Source: JBGCEZ01 sp045106735
GTDB lineage: Bacteria; Planctomycetota; Phycisphaerae; Phycisphaerales; SM1A02
DNA: 64,000 nt
Assembly: GCA_045106735.1 (NCBI GenBank)
Contig: JBGCEZ010000022.1
Span: 124,001 to 188,000 of the forward strand
Reading direction: 5' to 3'
Each line of letters starts with the position of its first letter. The stretch's first letter is position 1. Both the position numbers and the translations under genes were made by a program. The notes beneath the pieces were generated by a model, which saw nothing but the letters and a program-made list of their open reading frames with translations, was not told where the DNA came from and ran no database searches. Shown one piece after another: positions 16,844 to 26,039 of this stretch.

Positions 16844-18724
16844 CTACGCGATCCCGGCCTCGGTCTCTCCGCCCGCCGCCACGACGAACCGGGTGAGCGC
16901 CCGGGCCACCCCCCCAGCCGCCCGGGCGGGCACCCTGGCCCGGGCCAGGGCTTGGACCGGCTTGGGGGCGCTGGCCAAGGCCACCCCGAATCCTGCCCAT
17001 TCCACCAACCCGCAGTCGTGGATGCCGGCCCCAATCGCCATCACGCCGCCACGCGGGACGCCGGCTGCCCGGGCCACCCGCTGCAGGGCGATCGCCTTCT
17101 CGGCCAAGGGATGGGCGACCTGAAACAGCCCGCCGCCCCGCTCGTACCGGGCCGCCCGCCGGTCCCGGACAAATGGAGTCAGGGCGTCCCGCACCGCGGG
17201 GACATCGCCGGCGGGCACGCGAATGTCGAGCTGCGAGATCGCGGCCCCGAGGAACTCGTTCAGCGGCCCCACGCCATCGGGGGCCCCCACCCCGTCCTCC
17301 GGAGCCCGGTCGGTGTACCAGCGGTCGAGGCGTTCGATCGCCACCAGCGCGTCTGGCGCGGCGGCGCGGACGGCGGCAATGACGTCGAGGGCGACGTCCG
17401 GGGCAAGCGGCTGGTGATGGATCGCCGCGCCGGCGGCGAGATCCCAGACGAGCGCGCCGTTGTACGCAATCGCCGGTCCGGTGAGCCCCAGGCGTTCGGC
17501 CGTGGAAACGATGCCCCGCGGCGGCCGCCCCGTGGCCAACACCAAGTGCACCCCGGCGGCCACGACCGCCTGGGCCGCGGCGAGTGAACCGGCCGGCACC
17601 CGGCCGGATTCGAGCAAGGCACCATCCAGCGGAAGCGCCACGAGTCGGACGGGCTCATCTGGCCGAGCGGATTCGGCCGCGGCGTGCGCGGCCGCCCGGG
17701 CCGCACGGTCGGCGGCGTCGGCCGCGGGCGCGGCGACCGAGGGCGGGACGGCACCCGCATCGGCCGCGCCCGGCACCGGCGGAGACGGGCGATCATCGCC
17801 GCCGGCGAAGAGCGACTGCATCGCCGCGCCGACGTCGGAGTAATGGAACCGGTACCCCGTGGCCTCCGCCACCCCCGGACGCACGCGTTGGCTGGCCGCC
17901 GCGTACCGGCCGAACTCGCCGAGCACGATCCGCAAAGCCGGCGATGGCACGGGCAGCCAACTCGGACGACCGATGGCCCGGCCCAGCGCCCGCGAGAACG
18001 CGGCGTTGCGCACCGGCTCCGGTGACACCAGGTTCATCGGTCCATCAACCGCCGATGTCCGGAGCCCGTGGTCAATCAAACCCACCACATCGCGCCAGTG
18101 AATCCACGGCATCCACGCGCGGCCCAGATCGATCGGCCCGCCAATGAACAAACGGAAGATGCGGCGAAGCGAGTCGACGATGCCGCCGCGCTCGTCCAGC
18201 ACCAGGCCCGTCCGCAGATGGACCAAGCGAACCCCGAGCTCGCGCACCGGCACCGCCGAGCCTTCCCAGGCCCTGGCCAAATCAGAGAAGAAGTCGCCAG
18301 GCTGCGGCGCGGCATCCTCCAGAAGAATGCGATCCCCGGACTTGGGCGGGTACCAGCCGACGGCTGACGCCGCGAGCAGCACCACGGGGCGGTCGCCGGG
18401 TTCGGCCATCCGGATCGCCTCAACGACCTGGTGGGTCGAGTCGATGCGGCTGTCGATGATGATCTGCTTGTAGGAGGGCGTCCAACGGCGATCGCCAACG
18501 TTGGCCCCGGCCAAATGAACCACCGCCTGGCAGCCGGCAACCGCCGCTTGCCAGGGTCCGGGAATCGAGGGATCGCCTTCGACCACCTCGACGGAATCCG
18601 GGAGCCGCCGACGAGCGCTGTCCGCACTGCGGGTCAGGGCCACCACGGCATCGCCACGCGCGACGCGATCTTCGACCAAGCGTCGGCCGACCAATCCGGT
18701 TGCCCCGGTCACGAACATTCGCAT
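16844..18724 (-). CDS. Fused TIGR01777-type SDR epimerase and degenerate Cof-type HAD domain
   Basis: 626 residues with two domains. Residues 1-300 form an atypical short-chain dehydrogenase of the YfcH/TIGR01777 type: FVTGATGLVGRRLV nucleotide-binding loop, VVHLAGANVGDRRW, ASAVGWY, and WIHWRDVVGLI. A Pro/Ala-rich linker (about 300-345) leads to a HAD-like domain (about 350-626) resembling Cof-type sugar phosphatases. There the nucleophile motif DxDGT reads LPLDGALL, with Pro in place of the catalytic Asp, and the magnesium motif GDGxND reads GAGIHD. The Lys of motif III (LAEKAIAL) is retained. The HAD half is therefore probably not a phosphatase. ATG 18724 was chosen from the family start; GTG 18736 is possible. 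Confidence 0.82.
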   Translation of the reverse strand: MRMFVTGATGLVGRRLVEDRVARGDAVVALTRSADSARRRLPDSVEVVEGDPSIPGPWQAAVAGCQAVVHLAGANVGDRRWTPSYKQIIIDSRIDSTHQVVEAIRMAEPGDRPVVLLAASAVGWYPPKSGDRILLEDAAPQPGDFFSDLARAWEGSAVPVRELGVRLVHLRTGLVLDERGGIVDSLRRIFRLFIGGPIDLGRAWMPWIHWRDVVGLIDHGLRTSAVDGPMNLVSPEPVRNAAFSRALGRAIGRPSWLPVPSPALRIVLGEFGRYAAASQRVRPGVAEATGYRFHYSDVGAAMQSLFAGGDDRPSPPVPGAADAGAVPPSVAAPAADAADRAARAAAHAAAESARPDEPVRLVALPLDGALLESGRVPAGSLAAAQAVVAAGVHLVLATGRPPRGIVSTAERLGLTGPAIAYNGALVWDLAAGAAIHHQPLAPDVALDVIAAVRAAAPDALVAIERLDRWYTDRAPEDGVGAPDGVGPLNEFLGAAISQLDIRVPAGDVPAVRDALTPFVRDRRAARYERGGGLFQVAHPLAEKAIALQRVARAAGVPRGGVMAIGAGIHDCGLVEWAGFGVALASAPKPVQALARARVPARAAGGVARALTRFVVAAGGETEAGIA

Positions 18725-19059
18725 CGTGTGACTCACCCCGTCCTGTGTCGCCGTCCGGCCGCGTTTCGCGGGAACCGATCCATCCGTTCCCGTCCGATGG
18801 CATCGCACGCCGCACGCCACACGCTTTCGACAATCCGCCATCGTAGTCCCGCCACGCCGATGAGAGGGCACCCGCCGCCCATCGGCGGCCGCGCACGCCC
18901 CCAGGCCGCACAACCGGCACCCGTTCCCTGTCCCATGATGGCGCACGCGCAAGAACGGTTTCCTCATCCTCCACCGCGCCCCAGCCCCGCGCGGATTCCA
19001 CGCTTCACCTGTCATCCGGCGCCCGGGGCTTGGGCCGATCGGTGATGAAGGGAACTCGC
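18725..19059. other. Divergent intergenic region
   Basis: Lies between the minus-strand SDR-HAD gene and the first fibro-slime gene on plus. It must hold both promoters. No coding signal, repeat or structured RNA is apparent. Confidence 0.4.
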
Positions 19060-20028
19060 ATGAACATCTTGACCGCCATCCATCGTGTGCGCGATCACGT
19101 CATCTTGGCCGGATCCATTGTCGTTCCGGCCGGCGCCGTCCTGGCCACCGGGATTGGCCTGCTGACGACTCCGACGGCCGAGGCCGCGGCCGCCGACGCG
19201 TCCACCCTGACCCTCCACGCGATCGTCCGCGACTTTCGGGCGTACCACGAAGCGGATGGTCACCCGGACTTCCAGCGCTGGACCGGATCCGTACGGGTGG
19301 GCTTGCTCCAGGACACGCTGGGGACGGATGGCAAGCCGGTCGCCGCGTCGACCAGCGGCGAAATGCTTCGCGAGACGTTCCGCGATATGGCCGGCCGGCC
19401 GGTACGCCCGCAACTGGTCATCGACGGCACGATTCCCGGAACCCCCGGCACGCTCGAACTCCGCAGCGACAGCCGCATGACGTCGGCCGAGTCGTTCGAT
19501 TCATGGTTCCGCGACGTTCCTGGCGTCAACATGTCGACCACCGTGCCCTTGACATTGGTCGAGGAACAGCCCGGCTCCGGCATCTACGTCTTCGACAGCG
19601 GGAACATCGACGAAGATCACAACCCGATCTTTGCCGACTTGCCGATCCCTGGATTCTTCCCCATCAACGGTCAGTTGTTCGGCAACTACGCCGACTTCGA
19701 TGGCGGCAGCACGAATTTCCACTTCACCACGGAAATCCTGACGACCTTCAATCACGTTCGCGGCGGAAACCAAGTCTTTGAGTTTGCCGGTGATGATGAC
19801 GTCTGGGTGTTCATCAATGGCAAGATGGTCATTGATCTCGGCGGCGTACACGGGCCGGCGACGCAGACGATCGATCTGGATGCCTTGCCGTGGTTGACCG
19901 ACGGCCAACTCTGCACCCTCCACGTGTTCCACGCCGAACGTCGGGCCGGCGGCTCCAACTTCCGCATGACGACGTCGATCCGCTTGCAGTCGTACCCCGG
20001 CTTGCCGACGAGCGACGCATTCGATTGA
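19060..20028 (+). CDS. Secreted fibro-slime-type domain protein, copy 1
   Basis: 322 residues. The start at ATG 19060 is supported by GAAGGGA nine bases upstream. A signal peptide covers roughly residues 1-45 (hydrophobic ILAGSIVVPAGAVLATGIGLL, ending PTAEA-A). The mature protein is a single domain that resembles the fibro-slime domain related to PA14 carbohydrate-binding folds: AIVRDFRAYHEADGHPDFQRW near its start, SWFRDVPGVN, PIPGFFPINGQLFGNY, FHFTTEI, GDDDVWVFINGKMVIDLGGVH (the calcium/sugar-binding-like core), and FHAERRAGGSNFRM. It ends in the short tail SDAFD. It is the first of three tandem paralogues. Likely exported to the surface or matrix. Confidence 0.85.
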   Translation: MNILTAIHRVRDHVILAGSIVVPAGAVLATGIGLLTTPTAEAAAADASTLTLHAIVRDFRAYHEADGHPDFQRWTGSVRVGLLQDTLGTDGKPVAASTSGEMLRETFRDMAGRPVRPQLVIDGTIPGTPGTLELRSDSRMTSAESFDSWFRDVPGVNMSTTVPLTLVEEQPGSGIYVFDSGNIDEDHNPIFADLPIPGFFPINGQLFGNYADFDGGSTNFHFTTEILTTFNHVRGGNQVFEFAGDDDVWVFINGKMVIDLGGVHGPATQTIDLDALPWLTDGQLCTLHVFHAERRAGGSNFRMTTSIRLQSYPGLPTSDAFD

Positions 20029-20447
20029 ACTGGATCGGCATCGCCGTGCCCACGCGACTCGCTCGCCTCGCCGATACGGCCCGCGAGCACGCATCGGCCA
20101 GCCTGGACGTCCCGGGTCCACTCGAACGATCCGATTCATCCGTTTGATCGGATGACCTTCTCCAGAATGCCGACGCCAAATGGCCGAGCGCAGACTGGTG
20201 AATCTCACGGATCCGACCTCGCGTCAGCCATCGGCCTGAAGCATGTTTCCCGTACCCCAGATTCGATCCCCGTCACTTGAACGGGATTCGATCGAAGCCA
20301 CTCCGCGTTCGACGCGGGTGAGCGTGGGCGCGAACGGCACCTTGGCCGGACCGATCGCGTTCGGTTGACGAAACGGGGGACTCGACGGACGGATGCAACC
20401 GGGATTCCGTTCCGTCCCGCAGGATCGATTCGCAAAAAGGATTCGCC
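20029..20447. other. Spacer between fibro-slime copies 1 and 2
   Basis: No gene seen in 419 bases. A GATTCGATCGAAGCC-type imperfect palindrome lies near 20285. The length suggests that copy 2 may have its own promoter. Confidence 0.4.
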
Positions 20448-21389
20448 GTGCAAGCTCGTTTGATTACCGTTGCCGCCATTGGTCTCACCGCCGCCACCGC
20501 GGGCCTGATCCTCGGACCGCCGCAGAATGTGGACGCCGAACTCGTCGCCCCGCCGGTCACCATTACATTGCCGACGGTCATCCGCGATTTCCGCGGCAAC
20601 GATCAGCACAAGGGGCACCATGATTTCCAGCGGTGGAGCGGCGGAGTCCGCGTTGGCTTGGTGGCCGACACCCTCGACGCCGAAGGCAAACCGCAGCTCG
20701 GGGACCGCAACGGATTCGTGATCACTTCGCCGTACCTCGATGGAGCCGGCCGCAACATCAATCCACGCCTCGTGGAGGATGGCTCGATTCCCGCGTCGGT
20801 GATGGGAAGCCTGGAAGCCGGCAGCGATCCCCGCGTGCAGTCCGGACAAAGCCTGAGCCAGTGGTATCGCGACGTTGCCGGGGTGAACACGTCCATCCTG
20901 CAGAACCTCACGCTGCACGAAGAACCGGCCGGCTCGGGTGTCTTTGTGTACGACAGCCACGGAGTCCCGTCGATCTCGCTCAACCCGTGGATGCAAGACT
21001 TGCCCATCGACGGATTCTTCCCGATCAACAACCGCGGCTTCGGTAACTACCCCGGACACGATGCGGGCAGCACGAACTTCCACTTCACGACCGAGATCAA
21101 TACGCGATTCACGTACAAGCAAGGCGAAGGGTACATCTTCACGTTTACCGGCGACGATGACGTGTTCGTCTTCATTGACGGCAAGTTGGTCATCGACCTC
21201 GGCGGCGTTCACGTGGCGGCATCGCAGACCATCGATTTGGACACCCTGGACTGGCTCGAAGACGGAGCGGTCTATCCGCTGCAGATTTTCCACGCCGAGC
21301 GTCGGACGGTGCAATCGAACTTCCGAATCCAGACGACGATCCCGCTCGAACCACGTCCCGAAGTCCAGACCTTCGACGCCTACGACTGA
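20448..21389 (+). CDS. Secreted fibro-slime-type domain protein, copy 2
   Basis: 313 residues from GTG 20448, with an AAAAGGA ribosome-binding site just before it. The signal peptide is residues 1-30 (MQARLITVAAIGLTAATAGL, cleavage after VDA). The mature domain carries the same blocks as copy 1: VIRDFRGNDQHKGHHDFQRW, QWYRDVAGVN, LPIDGFFPINNRGFGNY, FHFTTEI, GDDDVFVFIDGKLVIDLGGVH and FHAERRTVQSNFRI. It ends TFDAYD. Compared with copy 1 it is closer to copy 3 (both have the RTVQSNF motif), suggesting two successive duplications. Confidence 0.85.
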   Translation: MQARLITVAAIGLTAATAGLILGPPQNVDAELVAPPVTITLPTVIRDFRGNDQHKGHHDFQRWSGGVRVGLVADTLDAEGKPQLGDRNGFVITSPYLDGAGRNINPRLVEDGSIPASVMGSLEAGSDPRVQSGQSLSQWYRDVAGVNTSILQNLTLHEEPAGSGVFVYDSHGVPSISLNPWMQDLPIDGFFPINNRGFGNYPGHDAGSTNFHFTTEINTRFTYKQGEGYIFTFTGDDDVFVFIDGKLVIDLGGVHVAASQTIDLDTLDWLEDGAVYPLQIFHAERRTVQSNFRIQTTIPLEPRPEVQTFDAYD

Positions 21390-21750
21390 TTTCTCGAGCG
21401 CATCGCGCCGGACCCGAACCCATTCCCCCATGCATGACGCCGCCGGCTTCCGGCGGCGTCGTCATGTTGGGGCACCGCTTTGGCGCCGGTCTCGCGCCGC
21501 CGCGAACTTCCCAAACGGCACAGGCCGCAGTGTCACCTCGATCCGGAGCAGCCCGCCCCGCATCGCGCGAAACCTGCGCCTCGAGCATGAAACGGTCCCT
21601 CCTCAATTCGACTCTTGATGGACCGCCGTCGAAGGTTGATGGCGGGCACTCACCATGACTCGCTCCAAAGGGAGCCGTTGGCCGGGCACGCCGCCTCGCA
21701 TGGGTCCTTCGGGACATGCGAGCGACTCCGGGACGAAGGGGTCGACCATC
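21390..21750. other. Spacer between fibro-slime copies 2 and 3
   Basis: No gene. It contains the inverted repeat at 21436-21460. An in-frame extension of copy 3 back to 21655 is possible but would put about 30 Ser/Gly/Pro residues before the signal peptide. Confidence 0.4.
21436..21460 (+). terminator. Hairpin after fibro-slime copy 2
   Basis: Perfect stem GACGCCGCCGG / CCGGCGGCGTC with a three-base loop, 46 bases past the stop. There is no T-run beyond GTCATGTT, so termination is only probable. Confidence 0.55.
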
Positions 21751-22689
21751 ATGAACGTCATCGCTCGATCGAGCATTCTCATCGCCGCCCTCGCCGTCAC
21801 CGGTTCGCCCACGATCGCCGCCTCCAAGCCACAAGATGGTCGGGCGACGATTGAACTGACGGCCGTGGTGCGGGACTTCATTGCGTACAAGGACTCCGAG
21901 CACGCATCCGGACACCACCCTGACTTCCAGCGTTGGAGCGGCCAGTCCCGTGTGGGCCTGGTGGACACCAAGCTGGACGAAGATGGCAAGCCCGTCGTCG
22001 CCGACCTGGCCGGCTGGCGCGTCAAGAAGCAGTACAAGGACGCGGACAACAACAACATCAATCCCCTGCTCGTACTGGACGGCACGCTCACGGCCAAGAA
22101 GGAAGGAGAGCTCGAACGCCGGAGTGACCGGCGCATTGAATCCGCGGAGTCGTTCGCCCAGTGGTACCGCGATGTCCCGGGAATCAACATCTCCAAGTCC
22201 GTCGGCATCACCCTCGAGGAAACATCAGCCGGTTCTGGCGTCTTCGTCTACGACAGCCGGGATGGCCGATCGAAGCAGCTCAATCCCTGGATGAAGGACC
22301 TGGCGATCTCCGGATTCTTCCCCCTCAACAATGAAGGTTTCGGCAACTACGCCCACCATGCCGGCGGCAGTACGAACTACCACTTCACGACGGAGGTCTC
22401 GACGACGTTCAACTTCCAACGCGGCGAGGACTGGCGCTTCACGTTCTCCGGCGATGACGATGTCTGGGTCTTCATCGACGGGAAGCTGGTCATCGACCTG
22501 GGCGGCGTGCACTCCCGCGAAGAGCAGTCAATCGCGCTCGACGAGCTCGACTGGCTGGAGGACGGGCGCAATTACAGCCTGAAGATCTTCCACGCCGAAC
22601 GCCGAACCGTTCAATCCAACTTCATGATCACCACCACCATTCCGCTGACGCCGATCGCCGCAGTCTCCACGTTCGACGCCTTTGACTAA
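21751..22689 (+). CDS. Secreted fibro-slime-type domain protein, copy 3
   Basis: 312 residues from ATG 21751, chosen because a classic signal peptide starts there (MNVIARSSILIAALAVTG, cleavage near IAAS). The mature domain repeats the family blocks: VVRDFIAYKDSEHASGHHPD, QWYRDVPGINISKSVG, LAISGFFPLNNEGFGNY, YHFTTEV, GDDDVWVFIDGKLVIDLGGVH and FHAERRTVQSNFMI, ending TFDAFD. It lacks other domains, membrane segments or Cys residues in the mature part. The three copies together suggest structural, surface-exposed or matrix material rather than an enzyme. Confidence 0.85.
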   Translation: MNVIARSSILIAALAVTGSPTIAASKPQDGRATIELTAVVRDFIAYKDSEHASGHHPDFQRWSGQSRVGLVDTKLDEDGKPVVADLAGWRVKKQYKDADNNNINPLLVLDGTLTAKKEGELERRSDRRIESAESFAQWYRDVPGINISKSVGITLEETSAGSGVFVYDSRDGRSKQLNPWMKDLAISGFFPLNNEGFGNYAHHAGGSTNYHFTTEVSTTFNFQRGEDWRFTFSGDDDVWVFIDGKLVIDLGGVHSREEQSIALDELDWLEDGRNYSLKIFHAERRTVQSNFMITTTIPLTPIAAVSTFDAFD

Positions 22690-23051
22690 GAGCCCGTGAA
22701 GAAGCCCGTCTCGCCCTGAGTGCGATGCTTCCGTCCCTCGCGCGGAGCCGAATCGAAGGCATCTCCACTCGATTGCGTCGAGATTCGGCGACAACGCGAG
22801 GGGCGGAATGGTCGTGCTCAGGACGGGAAAGGGTTTCTCAACGGGCTGCAAAGCCCGGCCCGACCGCCGGACATCGACCTTCAACGCGACGCGGCTGGCT
22901 CCCAAGGGGCCAGCCGCATTCGCGCGCCCGGCGAGAAATCTGCCGACCACGGCCATTCGCTCTCGCGCCGGACGAATCCATCCTTGCGCACCGTCCGGCC
23001 GGCTCAGAGATCTCGCTTCAGCCGACCCCCAGGCAAGCCGATGCGAGTCCC
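22690..23051. other. Spacer upstream of the large secreted protein
   Basis: No gene in 362 bases. The downstream reading frame is open into this region from 22725, but that part is Arg/Ser-rich and precedes a normal signal peptide. Confidence 0.4.
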
Positions 23052-25841
23052 ATGAAGCGTCCGAAAACCACCTTGAGATCATGGCCCGCGGTCCTCGGCT
23101 TGATCGGGACCATGCTCGTCGCGGGCGGCCCGGTCGCCGGCCAGGCACCATCGTTCACGCGCGACGTGGGAGCCGAAACCGGCATCGAGCGCCCGCTGGC
23201 TCCTGCATCGCGACCCGGACCGGCCTCCACGTTGGCGTCGCGAATCATCCGGGTCTTTGAGTTTGAAGATGCCGTCGACGCACCGATCTTCTACCCCAGC
23301 CACTGGCAGAACCTTGCCACGACCCTGGGCCGTCCCGCGTTCGGCACCGCGCTCCTCGAGAATGATCATGCGTACAGCGGCGCGTGGTCATTTCGCTTCA
23401 GTCCCGACGGCGTCTCCCTTGCTTCCGGCGTGCCCTCGGGCGTCATCCTGGTCCACCCGCTCACCGACTACCGCGTGCGTTGCCGCGTACGGACCGAGGG
23501 ACTGACGCACGCCCGGGCTCGCCTGTCCGCCGCCCTCTTCGACGCCGCCGGCAACATCATCCCCGGCAGTCGCACCGAGAGCCCAGGCGTACAGAGCCCT
23601 GATCGCTGGTCGATGCTCGAAGTCACGGTCGAAGGCCACCACCCGGAAGCGGTGAGCCTGGCCGTCGAGTTGCACCTGGACCAACCCGGGCCGCCGGCGA
23701 ATGCAACCAACGAACAACTGGCCATTGGCGATCCGGTGCTGGCCGACGTCTCCGGGCATGCATGGTTCGACGAGGTCGTGGTCGAGCATCGGTCGCGGGC
23801 CGAAATCGCGATCAACGGGGTGGCCAATGTCGTCACCGCTCCGGCCACGCCGCGCCTCGCGGCCACCGTTTTCGACCTCACCACCGCCGGCCTCACGGCC
23901 CGACTGTCGGTGTTCGACGCAGCGGGGGCAATGGTGCACCGACAAGTGGTCGAGCAGGTGCGCGGCCGGGAGCAGATGCTCATCGATCTGCCGGTTCCGC
24001 GATTCGGCTGGTACCGAGCCCAGCTCGACATCGTGGCCGACGGCAATCCATCGGGCAGCCGCGAATTGACCTTCGCGTGGGTGCCCCCGCTGCGGCGGCC
24101 TTCGGCGATGCCCGAGCAGCGATTCGGCTTCCTGGTCCCCAACTCGGTCCGGGTGGCCGCCGCCGACATCCCGGCGTTCATCGATCTGCTGGCCGCCGAC
24201 GCCGCGAGCATGCCGGTCTGGCCGCCCGGTCGACCGGATCAGCCTGAAGTCTGGGCGGCCATCAACGAGTTGCTGGACCGTGATGTGCGTTTGCTGATGG
24301 AATTCCGGTCGCTGCATCCCGACACGGCGGCCCAACTCTCCCGCGACCCCGGCCAGGTGATCGAAGGCCTGGCCGGTGATCCGCTGGTCTGGGATCCGGA
24401 TCTCGAGCCACTGATCATCGAATTCGGTCTTCGGGCCACCCGATGGCTGCTTGGGGCCGCGCGGCCAACCGATCACAATGGCGCGGCGATCGACGCCCCG
24501 CTGCCGATCGGCGCCGACGTCGCCCGGGCCCGGGCCAACCTGATTGCTGAACTCCCGGCGGGGATCTTCGGCCTTCCGGTCGACGCGATCGATGCCCTTG
24601 CCGCCCGAGGCAATGCCGACGAGCTGCTGATCCGCATCCCGGACGCCGCGTCACCCGAGTCGATCGGTGACTGGATCGGCCCAGATCGCAGCCTCGTGCA
24701 CCTCGCCCGGCCGCCCGGACTGGATGCCCGCGACGCCGAGATCGACCTTGCATTGCGGATCCTCAACGCCTGGCGGGCGGACGCCCAGACAGTGCTCGTG
24801 GATGCTCCCTGGCGGAGCCCGCGCGAGACGGAGTCCGGTCCCTGGCTCGACCCGGTCGTGCCCGCCCTCCGCCGAATGGGCGACGCCCTGACCGCGCGCA
24901 CCTTCGCGGGCGAACTTCGTTTCGGCGAGCACGTCCGGGCGTGGATGCTTCGTGGCCGGGACAGCAACGACCACGCACTCGTCGTGTGGACCGAGGGACG
25001 AAGCGGCGACGCTCCGACGGAACTCGCCATCCGCCTCGGTCGCAACCGAATCGAATCGATTGACCTCCGAGGCAACGGATCGCCAGTGGCCACCGACGAG
25101 ACGGGCCGTCATGTCTTCCACGTCGGCCCGAGCCCGCGTTTCATCCGCGGCGTCGACCTGGAGCTCCTGCGGTTTCGGGCCGCGCTTCGCATTGACCCGG
25201 GCACGATCCCCGCGATCTACCGGGCGCACGAAGTCGAGTTGGTCATCAGCAATCCGTGGCCGGTCGCGATCTCTGGACTGGTCGCCTTTGACGAGGGCGA
25301 CGAGCGACGCATTCGGCCGCTTCGCCACCCGTTCACCTTGCAGCCCGGCGAAACCCGGCGTCGCCCGGTCACGATCGTCTTTGATCGCGGCGCGGTTGCC
25401 GGCGAGCACATCGTCCCGACCACGGTCACCGTCGAAGCGGTGGACACCGATCGATTCGCGGTGGATCTGCCCATCCGCGTGGGTTGGAAAGACGTTGAAC
25501 TCTCGGCCACGTGGCTGGTCACGCCCAATGCCGAAACGGGCGAGCAGGATCTGATCGTGCGCCAGTTCGTCACCAATCGCGGCACGGAAGCGGTGCAACT
25601 CGACGCGTTCATCCGCGGCCCCGGCCTCGGACGCCAGCAGCGACCGCTGGAACGATTGGCCCCCGGAGCGACCGGCGTGCGAACCTTCCGCATCCCCGCC
25701 GGCGCGGACATCCTCGCCGGGCGCACCCTTCGGTACGGCGTCATCGAACGCAACGGCTCAGCCCAGCTCAACATGGACCTGGAACTGCCGTGGTTCGGCG
25801 GCACGATCACCGCGACGGTTCCGACCGACGGGGATGGCTGA
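23052..25841 (+). CDS. Large secreted protein, beta-sandwich plus barrel-like region, unknown function
   Basis: 929 residues with a signal peptide (MKRPKTTLRSWPAVLGLIGT, cleavage near GQA at residue 31). Residues about 65-260 resemble a galactose-binding-like beta sandwich: VFEFEDAVDAPIFYPSHWQ, a GAWSFRFSPDG strand, and WFDEVVVEH at the end. Residues about 360-590 have alternating helices and strands with FGFLVPNSVRVAAADIPAFIDLLA and DRDVRLLMEF, a TIM-barrel-like pattern. The last 280 residues are beta-rich, with short repeated domains (HEVELVISNPWPVAISG and LIVRQFVTNRGTEAVQ). This layout fits planctomycete carbohydrate-related exoproteins, but I cannot identify a catalytic pair. Same strand and direction as the fibro-slime genes. 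Confidence 0.65.
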   Translation: MKRPKTTLRSWPAVLGLIGTMLVAGGPVAGQAPSFTRDVGAETGIERPLAPASRPGPASTLASRIIRVFEFEDAVDAPIFYPSHWQNLATTLGRPAFGTALLENDHAYSGAWSFRFSPDGVSLASGVPSGVILVHPLTDYRVRCRVRTEGLTHARARLSAALFDAAGNIIPGSRTESPGVQSPDRWSMLEVTVEGHHPEAVSLAVELHLDQPGPPANATNEQLAIGDPVLADVSGHAWFDEVVVEHRSRAEIAINGVANVVTAPATPRLAATVFDLTTAGLTARLSVFDAAGAMVHRQVVEQVRGREQMLIDLPVPRFGWYRAQLDIVADGNPSGSRELTFAWVPPLRRPSAMPEQRFGFLVPNSVRVAAADIPAFIDLLAADAASMPVWPPGRPDQPEVWAAINELLDRDVRLLMEFRSLHPDTAAQLSRDPGQVIEGLAGDPLVWDPDLEPLIIEFGLRATRWLLGAARPTDHNGAAIDAPLPIGADVARARANLIAELPAGIFGLPVDAIDALAARGNADELLIRIPDAASPESIGDWIGPDRSLVHLARPPGLDARDAEIDLALRILNAWRADAQTVLVDAPWRSPRETESGPWLDPVVPALRRMGDALTARTFAGELRFGEHVRAWMLRGRDSNDHALVVWTEGRSGDAPTELAIRLGRNRIESIDLRGNGSPVATDETGRHVFHVGPSPRFIRGVDLELLRFRAALRIDPGTIPAIYRAHEVELVISNPWPVAISGLVAFDEGDERRIRPLRHPFTLQPGETRRRPVTIVFDRGAVAGEHIVPTTVTVEAVDTDRFAVDLPIRVGWKDVELSATWLVTPNAETGEQDLIVRQFVTNRGTEAVQLDAFIRGPGLGRQQRPLERLAPGATGVRTFRIPAGADILAGRTLRYGVIERNGSAQLNMDLELPWFGGTITATVPTDGDG

Positions 25842-25917
25842 GATCGGGGCGCGAGCGCGTACACGAACGCGAACGTCCACCGGCGGCCCGAGCGGAGCTG
25901 GATCGCCTCGGCCTTGG

Positions 25918-25987
25918 TGACTCGGCCCTGCTGAATCGGCCCTGCTGAGTCGGCCCGGCTGAATCGGCCCTGGTGATTCGGCCGCGA
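25918..25987. repeat. 14-bp tandem repeat, five copies
   Basis: Five consecutive units of the form TGANTCGGCCCTGC, downstream of the large secreted protein gene. The first four are nearly identical and the fifth is decayed. Intergenic. Confidence 0.85.
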
Positions 25988-26039
25988 TGGTGGGGCTGCG
26001 GCGGTCTGGCCAACACGCCGCGCTTCGCCTACGAAAAAC

